Shown here: positions 49,694 to 59,538 of the stretch, piece by piece | Numbering within the stretch: the first letter of the stretch is position 1 | Layout: each line of letters starts with the position of its first letter | NCBI GenBank assembly: GCA_910586585.1 | Contig: CAJUKA010000009.1 | Coordinates: 27,877 to 91,876, forward strand | Reading direction: 5' to 3' | DNA: 64,000 nt | Source: an uncultured Lachnospiraceae bacterium | GTDB taxonomy: Bacteria > Bacillota > Clostridia > Lachnospirales > Lachnospiraceae | The notes under the pieces: model-generated | Told to the model about the DNA's origin: nothing | The model's database searches: none | The model's input: only the letters and a program-made list of their open reading frames with translations | Made by a program: the position numbers and the translations under genes

Positions 49694-51799
49694 GTGGAAA
49701 GAAAAACAAACATTTCAGTATGGCAGTTGAGATTATTTGAAGGTTTTGACAAAGATGTTATGGTGATGCAGCGCGATGAAGAAGAAATTTTTGACGATGC
49801 CATTCATGTATTTTTTGAGCGGGAATATTATGACGCATATGTTGCAAAGGCTGTCAAATATGGCTCGCATCGCTATGCGTATCATGAGGACAAGCTTGGG
49901 GAGATTATCAATCAGATTTTTGAAGAAAATATTCCCGGTTTGGTACTCCATATCAGTTCTGATGACAACGCGCAAAACAATACGCTGAGTGATGAGAAAT
50001 ATTTGGCAAATAGAGAGCTGCTAGGGCTGAAAGATGCAGCAGACAGTTATCATTATCTGTATACTACAGCAACTGACAGGTGCAAAAAAGAAGAAGCAAT
50101 AGCGCGGCTTTGGACCAAAAATGTGTTTATTATTGGGAAACTTCCAGATTTTAAAACAAAGCCTGCGGAGGGAGAAAAAAATGTATTTGAACTGATGACA
50201 ATTAAGAGAAAGAAGGACGGCAGCAAGGCAGAAGCAGATGATTTTGACTATGAATCGCTGAAAGTGTTTTTGACGGCAGACAGTGCTATGCGTTTTAATC
50301 CCGATAAAAAACCTGTCAATAAATATAAGCTTTCATTACTGTCCTTTCTTATCAGAGGAAAACTTCAGGTGATAATAGAGCCGCATAGAAATTTCTGGCT
50401 AGAATATGACCCGATGAAGACGGATCTTACAGGCTATTTGAAAGTTCCCCACTATAATGAAGAGAAGGTGCAGGCAAGAATTCGCAAATACACACAGATG
50501 GAGAGAATATACGTTCTGTTAGCGCCATTGCACAGCGATTATAGAGTATCTATAGGAAATCCCTTTTTGATGAAAGCGGATGAAAAAAATATCATGATGT
50601 ATCTTTATGAGAATTATGATGACGCTGTTAATTATGTGCTGCAGAATCCGACACTTCTTCCAGTGTTTGACAGTACTTTTCCAATTGGTGTTTTGGATCA
50701 GAATGAGAAATTGTACCAGCTTGAGACAGTACTTGCACTTGCAGAGCAAATCGGTGTGACAGGCGTGAATCTTGATTTTGATACGATGGATGCAATTGGG
50801 TGCAAGCTTGAGTATATCAAAAAGGTGCTTGGTTATCATGCCAGTATAGAGGAATTTCTGCCAGAGGATGAACTTTCCCAAGTGACGCGGACAAAAGATG
50901 GAGAGAAGCAGTATCGAATGCCTGCGGTTCCATTTTGTGACAAAAAAAATGATTATATGGTAAGCAGTGAGAGAAGGGCAGAGCTTGCAGCACACATTGA
51001 CAATGATATTGACCAGGGTCTGGCATACATGGCATGCTGCAATATGGCTGAGTTGATGGTTCTGATGCAGGAGGCAGCATCACGGTTTGAGACTGCCAAG
51101 AACGCAGAAGATGAAGAGAACAAAACAAAGTATGCCCGTCTGATGAACAGAATCACAATTCCGCTTACGGAAGCGTTTTGTGAGAGACCATATATTTATA
51201 CACTAAGGGAAGAGAATGGCGATTTCATTCTCAAAAATGGTATTGCATATCTGATTGTGACAAATCGCTATGAAGCAGGCAGAAAAGGAGAGGGAAGGCT
51301 GATTCCAGCAGGAGTCAACAATCCGCAGTTTATGGAAAAGCTTTGTGAGGCGACCAAGGTTGCGGCGGTTACAGACGGTCCTTCAGTTTTGTGCCTGATG
51401 GATACCAGACTGATGAGTGAAATTGCAAAGCAGTGGAAGAAGTCAGAATCGCTTCGGGAAGAATTGATGATTTATCTGACACAAGGATGCGATCTTTCTT
51501 ATGTGGAGGCTGGATATTATTACAGAAGGCTCAAGTCAGACAGCAGTATTTTTGTGGAGTTTGCATCTGCTGTCAGAAATGGGGAGTATCCGCCAATTGG
51601 TATGCTGACAATAGAAGGATACACCGCAAAGGAACTTGCAAAGACGCAAGGAATGAATATGCTGCAGGCATATGACCGCCTGCTGACGCTTAAGACAGAT
51701 CCAGAGTATGCAGGAAAGCTTAAGAATGGCACGGCAGAAAATGAAACAGAAGCGAGTGCGGAAAAGAAAGGATTTTTTGGAAAACTGTTTCAAAAATAG
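49694..51799 (+). CDS. Large uncharacterised cytoplasmic protein
   Basis: I do not recognise this 701-residue protein. It starts with GTG. There is no signal peptide or membrane helix. The first ~280 residues are mixed alpha/beta; around 290-345 the segment RVSIGNPFLMKADEKNIMMY and DSTFPIGVLDQNEKLYQL looks well ordered; the last ~170 residues contain CDLSYVEAGYYYRRLKSDSS, and the tail KKGFFGKLFQK is basic and amphipathic. No nucleotide-binding motif is visible. The amphipathic end might touch a membrane or a partner. Context: it lies between a small acidic protein and an ABC-F ATPase. Confidence 0.75.
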   Translation: MERKTNISVWQLRLFEGFDKDVMVMQRDEEEIFDDAIHVFFEREYYDAYVAKAVKYGSHRYAYHEDKLGEIINQIFEENIPGLVLHISSDDNAQNNTLSDEKYLANRELLGLKDAADSYHYLYTTATDRCKKEEAIARLWTKNVFIIGKLPDFKTKPAEGEKNVFELMTIKRKKDGSKAEADDFDYESLKVFLTADSAMRFNPDKKPVNKYKLSLLSFLIRGKLQVIIEPHRNFWLEYDPMKTDLTGYLKVPHYNEEKVQARIRKYTQMERIYVLLAPLHSDYRVSIGNPFLMKADEKNIMMYLYENYDDAVNYVLQNPTLLPVFDSTFPIGVLDQNEKLYQLETVLALAEQIGVTGVNLDFDTMDAIGCKLEYIKKVLGYHASIEEFLPEDELSQVTRTKDGEKQYRMPAVPFCDKKNDYMVSSERRAELAAHIDNDIDQGLAYMACCNMAELMVLMQEAASRFETAKNAEDEENKTKYARLMNRITIPLTEAFCERPYIYTLREENGDFILKNGIAYLIVTNRYEAGRKGEGRLIPAGVNNPQFMEKLCEATKVAAVTDGPSVLCLMDTRLMSEIAKQWKKSESLREELMIYLTQGCDLSYVEAGYYYRRLKSDSSIFVEFASAVRNGEYPPIGMLTIEGYTAKELAKTQGMNMLQAYDRLLTLKTDPEYAGKLKNGTAENETEASAEKKGFFGKLFQK

Positions 51800-51822
51800 T
51801 AAATAGACAAGAGGAATGAATC

Positions 51823-53472
51823 ATGATAAGTGCAAACAATGTAACCTACAGAGTCGGAAAGAAAGCGTTATTTGAGGATGTAAATATTAAGTTTACAGAA
51901 GGAAACTGCTATGGCCTGATTGGAGCAAACGGAGCAGGTAAGTCAACCTTCCTGAAAATTTTGTCAGGAAAACTGGATACAACAAAAGGCGATATTGTAG
52001 TGACGCCGGGACAGAGATTATCTGTTTTAGAGCAGGACCACTTCAAATATGATGAATATCCTGTTATGGATGTCGTTATCATGGGAAACGCCCGTCTCTA
52101 TGAGATTATGAAAGAAAAAGACGCAATTTATGCAAAGGAAGATTTTACGGACGAAGACGGGATACGGGCGAGTGAGCTTGAAGGCGAATTTGCTGAGATG
52201 GACGGCTGGGAAGCAGAGTCAAATGCGGCGCAGTTGTTAAATGGACTTGGAATTGAAACCGATTTGCATACGTCTTTGATGAAGGATTTGACCGGCAGCC
52301 AGAAAGTGAAGGTGCTTCTTGCCAAGGCCCTTTTTGGCAATCCGGATATTCTTCTTCTTGACGAGCCAACGAACCATTTGGATTTAGATGCGATTGCGTG
52401 GCTTGAAGAATTTTTGATCAACTTTGAAAATACCGTGATTGTGGTTTCACATGACCGTTATTTCTTGAATAAAGTATGCACACAAATAGCAGATATTGAT
52501 TATGGCAAGATTCAGCTTTATGCTGGAAATTATGACTTTTGGTATGAGTCAAGCCAGCTTCTTGTGAAGCAGATGAAAGAGGCAAACAAGAAAAAAGAAG
52601 AGAAGATCAAGGAGCTGCAGGAATTTATTTCACGCTTCTCTGCCAATGCTTCCAAATCAAAACAGGCAACATCGAGAAAACGTGCTTTGGAAAAAATTGA
52701 GCTGGATGATATCAAACCTTCCAGCCGCAAATATCCTTATATTGATTTCCGCCCTGACCGTGAGATAGGAAACGAAGTACTTACAGTTGAGAATCTTTCA
52801 AAGACAATCAATGGGGTGAAGGTGCTCGATAATGTTTCCTTTATTTTGGGACGCGAGGACAAAGTGGCATTTGTGGGCGGCAACGAGCTTGCCAAAACCA
52901 CGCTTTTCCAGATTTTGATGGATGAGATAAAACCCGACGAAGGTTCCTTTAAATGGGGCGTGACAACATCACAGGCATATTTCCCAAAAGATCCAACCAA
53001 TGAATTTAACAATGATTATACGATTGCAGACTGGCTGATGAGCTATTCGCCAGTAGATGATGTTACGTATGTACGCGGGTTCCTTGGACGTATGCTTTTT
53101 GCTGGAGAAGACGGCGTAAAGAAAGTAAAAGTGCTTTCCGGTGGTGAGAAAGTGCGGTGCCTGCTTAGCAAAATGATGATTAGCGGCGCAAACTGCCTTA
53201 TTCTTGACGAGCCAACAAATCATTTGGATATGGAATCAATTACAGCATTGAATAATGGACTGATTAAGTTTCCAGGCATGGCAATTTTTGCATGTCACGA
53301 CCATCAGTTTGTAGAGACAACTGCAAACCGTATTATGGAAATTTTGCCAGATGGTACGCTGATTGACAAGATTACCACTTATGACGAGTATCTTGCAAGT
53401 GACGAGATGGCTAGAAAGAGAACTGCGGTATACACCGCCGAAGCAGAAGACGAGAGCGGAGAAGAAGCATAA
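51823..53472 (+). CDS. ABC-F family ATPase (YkpA/YbiT-like)
   Basis: ABC-F proteins bind ribosomes and act on stalled translation or antibiotics. The 549 residues have two ATPase domains joined by a charged linker (about 245-300). Domain 1 has Walker A GANGAGKST, a degenerate signature LTGSQKVKV and Walker B ILLLDEPTNHLD. Domain 2 has GGNELAKTT as Walker A, where the Gly before Lys is Ala, then LSGGEKVRC and LILDEPTNHLD. The size and the motif set suit the YkpA/YbiT branch and not the antibiotic-resistance branches. A hairpin terminator follows. Confidence 0.93.
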   Translation: MISANNVTYRVGKKALFEDVNIKFTEGNCYGLIGANGAGKSTFLKILSGKLDTTKGDIVVTPGQRLSVLEQDHFKYDEYPVMDVVIMGNARLYEIMKEKDAIYAKEDFTDEDGIRASELEGEFAEMDGWEAESNAAQLLNGLGIETDLHTSLMKDLTGSQKVKVLLAKALFGNPDILLLDEPTNHLDLDAIAWLEEFLINFENTVIVVSHDRYFLNKVCTQIADIDYGKIQLYAGNYDFWYESSQLLVKQMKEANKKKEEKIKELQEFISRFSANASKSKQATSRKRALEKIELDDIKPSSRKYPYIDFRPDREIGNEVLTVENLSKTINGVKVLDNVSFILGREDKVAFVGGNELAKTTLFQILMDEIKPDEGSFKWGVTTSQAYFPKDPTNEFNNDYTIADWLMSYSPVDDVTYVRGFLGRMLFAGEDGVKKVKVLSGGEKVRCLLSKMMISGANCLILDEPTNHLDMESITALNNGLIKFPGMAIFACHDHQFVETTANRIMEILPDGTLIDKITTYDEYLASDEMARKRTAVYTAEAEDESGEEA

Positions 53473-53507
53473 TCTTCAGACACGTTCTGGAAAATTATGA
53501 CATGTAG

Positions 53508-53557
53508 ATTGAGTGCCAGCGTACTGGACAGCCATTACGTATGCACTCAATTTTTTT
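53508..53557 (+). terminator. Terminator after the ABC-F gene, related to the repeat palindromes
   Basis: ATTGAGTGC (53508-53516) pairs with GCACTCAAT (53543-53551), with an inner CGTA-C-TGG/CCA-T-TACG stem, then seven T. The left arm continues as GAGTGCCAGCGTAC, close to the GAGCGCCAGCGC palindrome of the dispersed repeats. Confidence 0.85.
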
Positions 53558-53604
53558 GCATATATCACTTGAAAAGATAGGTTTGAAAGGAGCATGTTTT
53601 AAAA

Positions 53605-55299
53605 ATGGGATCGATTGACTTACATGTGCATTCCATGCGTTCTGACGGCACATTGACGCCGCAGGAATTAGTAGATTATGCGATAGAAAAAGGATTGTGC
53701 GCAATGGCGCTCACCGATCACGATACGATTGATGGGATTGACGAAATAATAGAATATGCAAAAAATAAACCGATAGAGGTTATTTCTGGTATTGAATATT
53801 CAACAGAATATAATGGTCGGGACGTGCATATCGTTGGTCTTTTTATTGACCATAAAGCACCTGTATTTCTGCAATATTTAGAGCGTTTTCAGCAGTCAAG
53901 AACAGACAGAAATTATAAGCTTTGTGCCAATCTGCGTCAGGCAGGGATAGATATTACGTATGAAGCTCTTTTGGAGGCATACCCCAATGCGATTATAACA
54001 AGAGCACATTATGCAGGATTTTTGCTGGATAAGGGATATGTGAAAAGCAGAAAGGAAGCTTTTGATAGGTATCTTGGCGATCATACGCCATATTTTGTAC
54101 ACCGTGAAAAGATTACACCAGAGGAAGTGATCGAAGTCACATTAAAATCAGGAGGAATACCAGTTCTTGCACATCCTTTATTGTATCAACTGGGACGGGA
54201 ACAGCTTGAAATTTTGGTGCGCCGCCTAAAAGATGCGGGGCTCATGGGAATAGAGACGAGGTATTGTACGTATTCGCCTTCAGAGGAGAAACAGGTGGAA
54301 GCACTGGCCAAAAAATATCATTTGCTTCAAAGCGGTGGTTCTGATTTTCATGGAGAAAGCAAGCCTGGACTTGATCTTGCCGTAGGATATGGACATCTCT
54401 ACGTACCAGAGCGATTTCTTGACAAGATGAAGCAGTCTCTTAACACCAAAATTTTGTTCACAGATCTGGATCAGACACTTTTGACAACGGATAAAAGGAT
54501 AATGGAAAAGTCAAGAAACAAAATTATACAGATGCTTGCACAAGGAAACCATTTTGTTCTGGCAAGCGGCAGACCGATTAACAGTATTCTTGATGTATAT
54601 GAAAAGCTGAATATCCAAAAAGATGGGATACAGAAAGCGTGTGCTTCGTCCAATCACGAGGCAGGAGGAATTTATGCAACAGCATATAACGGCGCTGTTT
54701 TGTATGACTGTTTGGAACATACTTTTATGGAACAATATGAAGTTCCGATTGATACAGCGCAGGCAATTTTTGATATGGCGCTGGAAATGGGAGTTCACAT
54801 TCAGACATATACAGACACACACATTGTATCTTGTGCTGAGGACAAAGAACTTTCTTTTTATACAAGGACAATAAAGATGAATTATAAAGTCGGAACAGAG
54901 CTTGCGAAGGAGCTTGTACATCCTCCATTTAAGGTTCTTGCGATAGAACTTGAAGATCGGTCGCGTTTGGAAGCGCTGCGTTTGAAGATTGAAGCATCTG
55001 GAATAGGAGAGGATTTGATTTGTGCATATTCCAATGAATGGTTCCTTGAATTTTATAATAAACAGGCAGGAAAAGGAAATGCACTGATTCATCTGTGCAG
55101 AGCGCTTCAGGTTCATGTGAAAAACTCCATTGCAGCGGGAGATGAAGAAAATGATATTTCCATGATAGAGGCAGCAGCAATTGGAGTCTGTATGGCAAAC
55201 GGAAATCCGGCTGTGAAAAAACTAGCGGATTACGTGACACAAAATGATAACAATCATGATGGCATTGCGGAGGTTATTCAAAAATTTATATTGGAATAA
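53605..55299 (+). CDS. PHP-domain phosphoesterase fused to a Cof-type HAD hydrolase
   Basis: The 564-residue protein joins two enzymes. Residues 1-278 form a PHP domain like YciV/RNase AM, with metal ligands DLHVHS (His7, His9), ALTDHDT and SGGSDFHG. Residues 283-564 form a Cof/HAD-IIB sugar-phosphate-type phosphatase, starting LFTDLDQTLL (Asp287, Asp289) and ending GDEENDISMIEAA. Both active sites look complete. The junction has no stop or frameshift. AAAGGAG is 12 bases from the ATG, which is long. No substrate can be inferred. Confidence 0.9.
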   Translation: MGSIDLHVHSMRSDGTLTPQELVDYAIEKGLCAMALTDHDTIDGIDEIIEYAKNKPIEVISGIEYSTEYNGRDVHIVGLFIDHKAPVFLQYLERFQQSRTDRNYKLCANLRQAGIDITYEALLEAYPNAIITRAHYAGFLLDKGYVKSRKEAFDRYLGDHTPYFVHREKITPEEVIEVTLKSGGIPVLAHPLLYQLGREQLEILVRRLKDAGLMGIETRYCTYSPSEEKQVEALAKKYHLLQSGGSDFHGESKPGLDLAVGYGHLYVPERFLDKMKQSLNTKILFTDLDQTLLTTDKRIMEKSRNKIIQMLAQGNHFVLASGRPINSILDVYEKLNIQKDGIQKACASSNHEAGGIYATAYNGAVLYDCLEHTFMEQYEVPIDTAQAIFDMALEMGVHIQTYTDTHIVSCAEDKELSFYTRTIKMNYKVGTELAKELVHPPFKVLAIELEDRSRLEALRLKIEASGIGEDLICAYSNEWFLEFYNKQAGKGNALIHLCRALQVHVKNSIAAGDEENDISMIEAAAIGVCMANGNPAVKKLADYVTQNDNNHDGIAEVIQKFILE

Positions 55300-55309
55300 A
55301 GATAAAATA

Positions 55310-55338
55310 TAGACAATGTTTTGACGTCACGGTATACT
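55310..55338 (+). promoter_or_regulatory. Promoter of the GGDEF-like gene
   Basis: TAGACA (55310-55315) and TATACT (55333-55338) have a 17-base spacer. Confidence 0.65.
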
Positions 55339-55386
55339 ATTTTTAGAGATCTTAAATAAAATAGAACGGAAGGGAAAGGGTTTATA

Positions 55387-56331
55387 ATGAACGAAAAGAA
55401 AATTGCATTTGAGCAGCGGTTGGAACAGAACAGCAAAAATTATTCTCCAAAGGATTTGTTTCATTTGGAGGATGCAGAGGAGATGCTTTCTCAGTTAAAG
55501 GAAAGCTATGGCCTGGACACACTCATGACAGACAGACATGGGAGCATTCTTATGACAAAGGGGGATTTTGATGGTTTTAAACCCGATGTTGTCAACAAGC
55601 CGGGAAACAAAATCAGAGTGAAAGGCAGAACAGTATGTCATATTTATGCAAAGTATGACAATGTTGCAGATGAAGATCTTGAGTCTGCAAAAAAACTGCT
55701 GAACGCGTACATCAAAACGTTAGAAAACTGCAGTGAGAAATCATATCTTGCAAGTGAGCAGGCTGTTTATATTGATGAGTTGGAACAGCAGGTGGAAAAA
55801 GATGCATATCAGGCGAAGCATTCAGGCCAGAATGATCCGCTCACAGGAATGCTCAACAGAAATTGTTTTATCAGCCAGATGAAAGAACTAGCGGACAGAG
55901 AAATTGTTCCAACGGCGGCAATCTGTGTCAATATCAATGATTGGAAGTTTGTTGATGATAATTTTGACGAGGAGGAAAGTGACCGCCTGATAGTGATTGT
56001 AGCCAATATTCTCAGGGAAAAAGCCAAGGAAGCTGGTTTGGATAAGGCGGTGATTGGTAGAGTGGAAGGAGATGTATTTCATATACTGCTTCCGCTTACG
56101 GAGGAGGACGAAGCAAAAAACTACTGCAGCAAAATACAGCAGGCATGTAATCAGTTTGAGGATGACAAACTGGCACCAAGTATTGCAGTGGGTTGTGTGA
56201 TGCGAACAAATGTTGAGGAAAGTTTTAAGAATATTCTTTCCGATGCGGAATATGCTATGTTGGAGAATAAGTTTGAAATCAAAAATGCGCCGGGATACAG
56301 AGCACGTCTTGAAAAAGGAATACAAAAATAA
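55387..56331 (+). CDS. Degenerate GGDEF-domain protein with N-terminal sensory-like region
   Basis: The 314 residues comprise an N-terminal ~115-residue domain (LSQLKESYGLDTLMTDRHG), a coiled-coil linker, and from about 155 a GGDEF fold recognised by DPLTGMLNR. The catalytic motif reads EGDVF at 227-231 where active cyclases have GGDEF, and the substrate region ND...GH is NDWKFVDDNFDEEES. It is therefore unlikely to make cyclic di-GMP and may bind a nucleotide or act as a scaffold. No RxxD inhibitory site is obvious. It is a single gene with its own promoter. Confidence 0.85.
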   Translation: MNEKKIAFEQRLEQNSKNYSPKDLFHLEDAEEMLSQLKESYGLDTLMTDRHGSILMTKGDFDGFKPDVVNKPGNKIRVKGRTVCHIYAKYDNVADEDLESAKKLLNAYIKTLENCSEKSYLASEQAVYIDELEQQVEKDAYQAKHSGQNDPLTGMLNRNCFISQMKELADREIVPTAAICVNINDWKFVDDNFDEEESDRLIVIVANILREKAKEAGLDKAVIGRVEGDVFHILLPLTEEDEAKNYCSKIQQACNQFEDDKLAPSIAVGCVMRTNVEESFKNILSDAEYAMLENKFEIKNAPGYRARLEKGIQK

Positions 56332-56442
56332 TTGTGAAAATCTAAAATAATTATTAAGTGGAATAAACTTTAAAAATTAAAGAAAAAATGAGATATCATG
56401 AGTAAATTGGAAAAAATAGGAGAAAATACAATCTGAATCCGC

Positions 56443-56471
56443 TTGCAGAACTCTTAACAAGAAATTATTAT
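56443..56471 (+). promoter_or_regulatory. groESL promoter
   Basis: TTGCAG (56443-56448) and TATTAT (56466-56471) have a 17-base spacer, with the CIRCE operator just after the -10. Confidence 0.75.
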
Positions 56472-56479
56472 ATGTTTTG

Positions 56480-56506
56480 TTAGCACTCAATAGATAGGAG
56501 TGCTAA
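56480..56506 (+). promoter_or_regulatory. CIRCE operator for HrcA
   Basis: A perfect TTAGCACTC-N9-GAGTGCTAA inverted repeat, 49 bases before the groES ATG. HrcA binds CIRCE and represses chaperone genes until heat shock; hrcA itself is not in this window. Confidence 0.97.
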
Positions 56507-56555
56507 TCAAAAAGTAAATAATAATTTTTCATAAATAATTAAGGAGGCATGAACC

Positions 56556-56840
56556 ATGAAATTAGTACCATTAGGAGACAGAGTCGTATTGAAGCAGTTA
56601 GTTGCAGAGGAAACAACCAAGTCAGGTATTGTATTGCCAGGCCAGAATAAGGAAAAGCCGCAGCAGGCAGAAGTGATTGCAGTAGGACCAGGCGGTGTCG
56701 TTGATGGTAAAGAAGTAAAGATGGAAGTAAATGTTGGCGACAATGTTATTTTCTCAAAATACTCTGGAACAGAAGTAAAGATTGATGAAGAAGAGTATAT
56801 TATTGTGAAACAGAATGATATCTTAGCAGTTATTCAGTAA
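56556..56840 (+). CDS. groES: Co-chaperonin GroES
   Basis: The 94-residue ring cap for GroEL. It starts KLVPLGDRVVLKQL and has the mobile loop EETTKSGIVLPG that contacts GroEL, then the C-terminal EEYIIVKQNDILAVI. AGGAGG lies 9 bases before the ATG. It is the first gene of the CIRCE-controlled operon and is followed by groEL after 49 bp. Confidence 0.98.
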   Translation: MKLVPLGDRVVLKQLVAEETTKSGIVLPGQNKEKPQQAEVIAVGPGGVVDGKEVKMEVNVGDNVIFSKYSGTEVKIDEEEYIIVKQNDILAVIQ

Positions 56841-56856
56841 ACCTGCATCAAAATGA

Positions 56857-58515
<1,659 letters not shown>

Positions 58516-58519
58516 AAAA

Positions 58520-58580
58520 CCGAGTGCCATTGTGCTCAAAGGTGATTCATGTATTCGTAAATTCCGACATAAATAAAATT
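58520..58580 (+). repeat. Dispersed mosaic repeat, degenerate copy after groEL
   Basis: GAGTGCCATTGTGCTC can pair with two wobble pairs, and the core follows as GATTCATGTATTCG then AAATTCCGACATAAATAAAA. It aligns with the copy at 32301 but has drifted. Confidence 0.55.
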
Positions 58581-58584
58581 AAGA

Positions 58585-58620
58585 AAAAAGCGCTGTCTGA
58601 ATAGGTAGCGCTTTTTCAAT
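58585..58620 (+). terminator. groESL terminator
   Basis: AAAAAGCGCT (58585-58594) pairs with AGCGCTTTTT (58607-58616), with a 12-base loop. Confidence 0.85.
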
Positions 58621-58657
58621 TTATTAGGAAATTGCAATTATGCATGGCTTGGTGTCT

Positions 58658-58687
58658 GTAACAGGAAGCCGAAGGCTGAACTGTTAC
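58658..58687 (-). repeat. 30-bp hairpin repeat, copy 2
   Basis: The reverse complement of the element at 29914-29943 with one difference. Its ends GTAACAG and CTGTTAC are perfectly complementary. Just before it, at 58625-58636, TAGGAAATTGC is the reverse complement of the end of the mosaic-repeat core. Confidence 0.75.
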
Positions 58688-58715
58688 AATGGAGGGGCTT
58701 TTTTGAAAAAATGTC

Positions 58716-58744
58716 TTGCAGATGGCTTCATTTGCGCTTATACT
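58716..58744 (+). promoter_or_regulatory. Promoter of the double-receiver gene
   Basis: TTGCAG (58716-58721) and TATACT (58739-58744) have a 17-base spacer. Confidence 0.75.
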
Positions 58745-58776
58745 AAAGAGGAACAAACTCTGGGGGGAAAAGCATT

Positions 58777-59538
58777 ATGCAGAATATACTGATTGTATCA
58801 GAGGCGCAGAGCTATCTGATGGTATCACTTCAAACAAGGCTTGAAGCAGCAGATTGTAAGATAACCAACACACATGCAGATCCAGATTCATTGAGCAAAA
58901 TAAAAGAAAATATAGATTTGATATTTATTTTTTCAGATGAAGAATTGATAAAGCTGCATCAGGGGCTTACATATCTCAAGGATAAGGCAGTTGATGAAGA
59001 CATTCCTATCTTTGTTACCGGTGATGCGGAAGAAATCAAACAGGTGATGAAGACGATACCAATTCATTTGATACAGAAAGAATTTTACCGCCCTATCAAT
59101 GTGAACGAGGTTGCAGAATCCATAGAGTCCTACCTTGAGACATTTGGAAAACAAAATAAAAAGAAAATATTAGTGGTGGATGATTCTGGTGCGATGCTCA
59201 GAAATGTAAAAGGCTGGCTTGAAGATAAATATCAAATTATACTGGCAAATTCCGGCGCCATGGCAATCAAATATCTTTCGACCAACAGGCCAGATTTGGT
59301 CTTGCTTGATTATGAGATGCCAATTGTTGATGGCAGACAAGTGCTTGGTATGATAAGAAGTGAAACAGAGTTTTCTAATATACCTGTGATATTTTTAACA
59401 AGCAAGGGGGATAAAGAAAGCGTCATGAACGTGATGGAGCTGAAGCCAGATGGATATTTGTTAAAGACAATGCCGCCTGAGCAGATTAAGCAGTCAGTTG
59501 ATGATTTCTTCGAAAAGAGGAAAATGTATGGAAAATAA
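58777..59538 (+). CDS. Two-receiver response regulator without output domain
   Basis: The 253 residues contain two receiver-like domains. The second (about 130-250) is complete: acidic pair Asp135-Asp136 in VVDDS, phospho-acceptor Asp178 in LLDYEMP, Thr208 in LTS and Lys230. The usual Pro after that Lys is Thr. The first domain (about 1-120) has the fold pattern but lacks the acidic pair and the acceptor Asp, so it is a pseudo-receiver. There is no DNA-binding or enzymatic domain and no histidine kinase nearby. It may work through protein-protein contacts. Confidence 0.87.
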   Translation: MQNILIVSEAQSYLMVSLQTRLEAADCKITNTHADPDSLSKIKENIDLIFIFSDEELIKLHQGLTYLKDKAVDEDIPIFVTGDAEEIKQVMKTIPIHLIQKEFYRPINVNEVAESIESYLETFGKQNKKKILVVDDSGAMLRNVKGWLEDKYQIILANSGAMAIKYLSTNRPDLVLLDYEMPIVDGRQVLGMIRSETEFSNIPVIFLTSKGDKESVMNVMELKPDGYLLKTMPPEQIKQSVDDFFEKRKMYGK

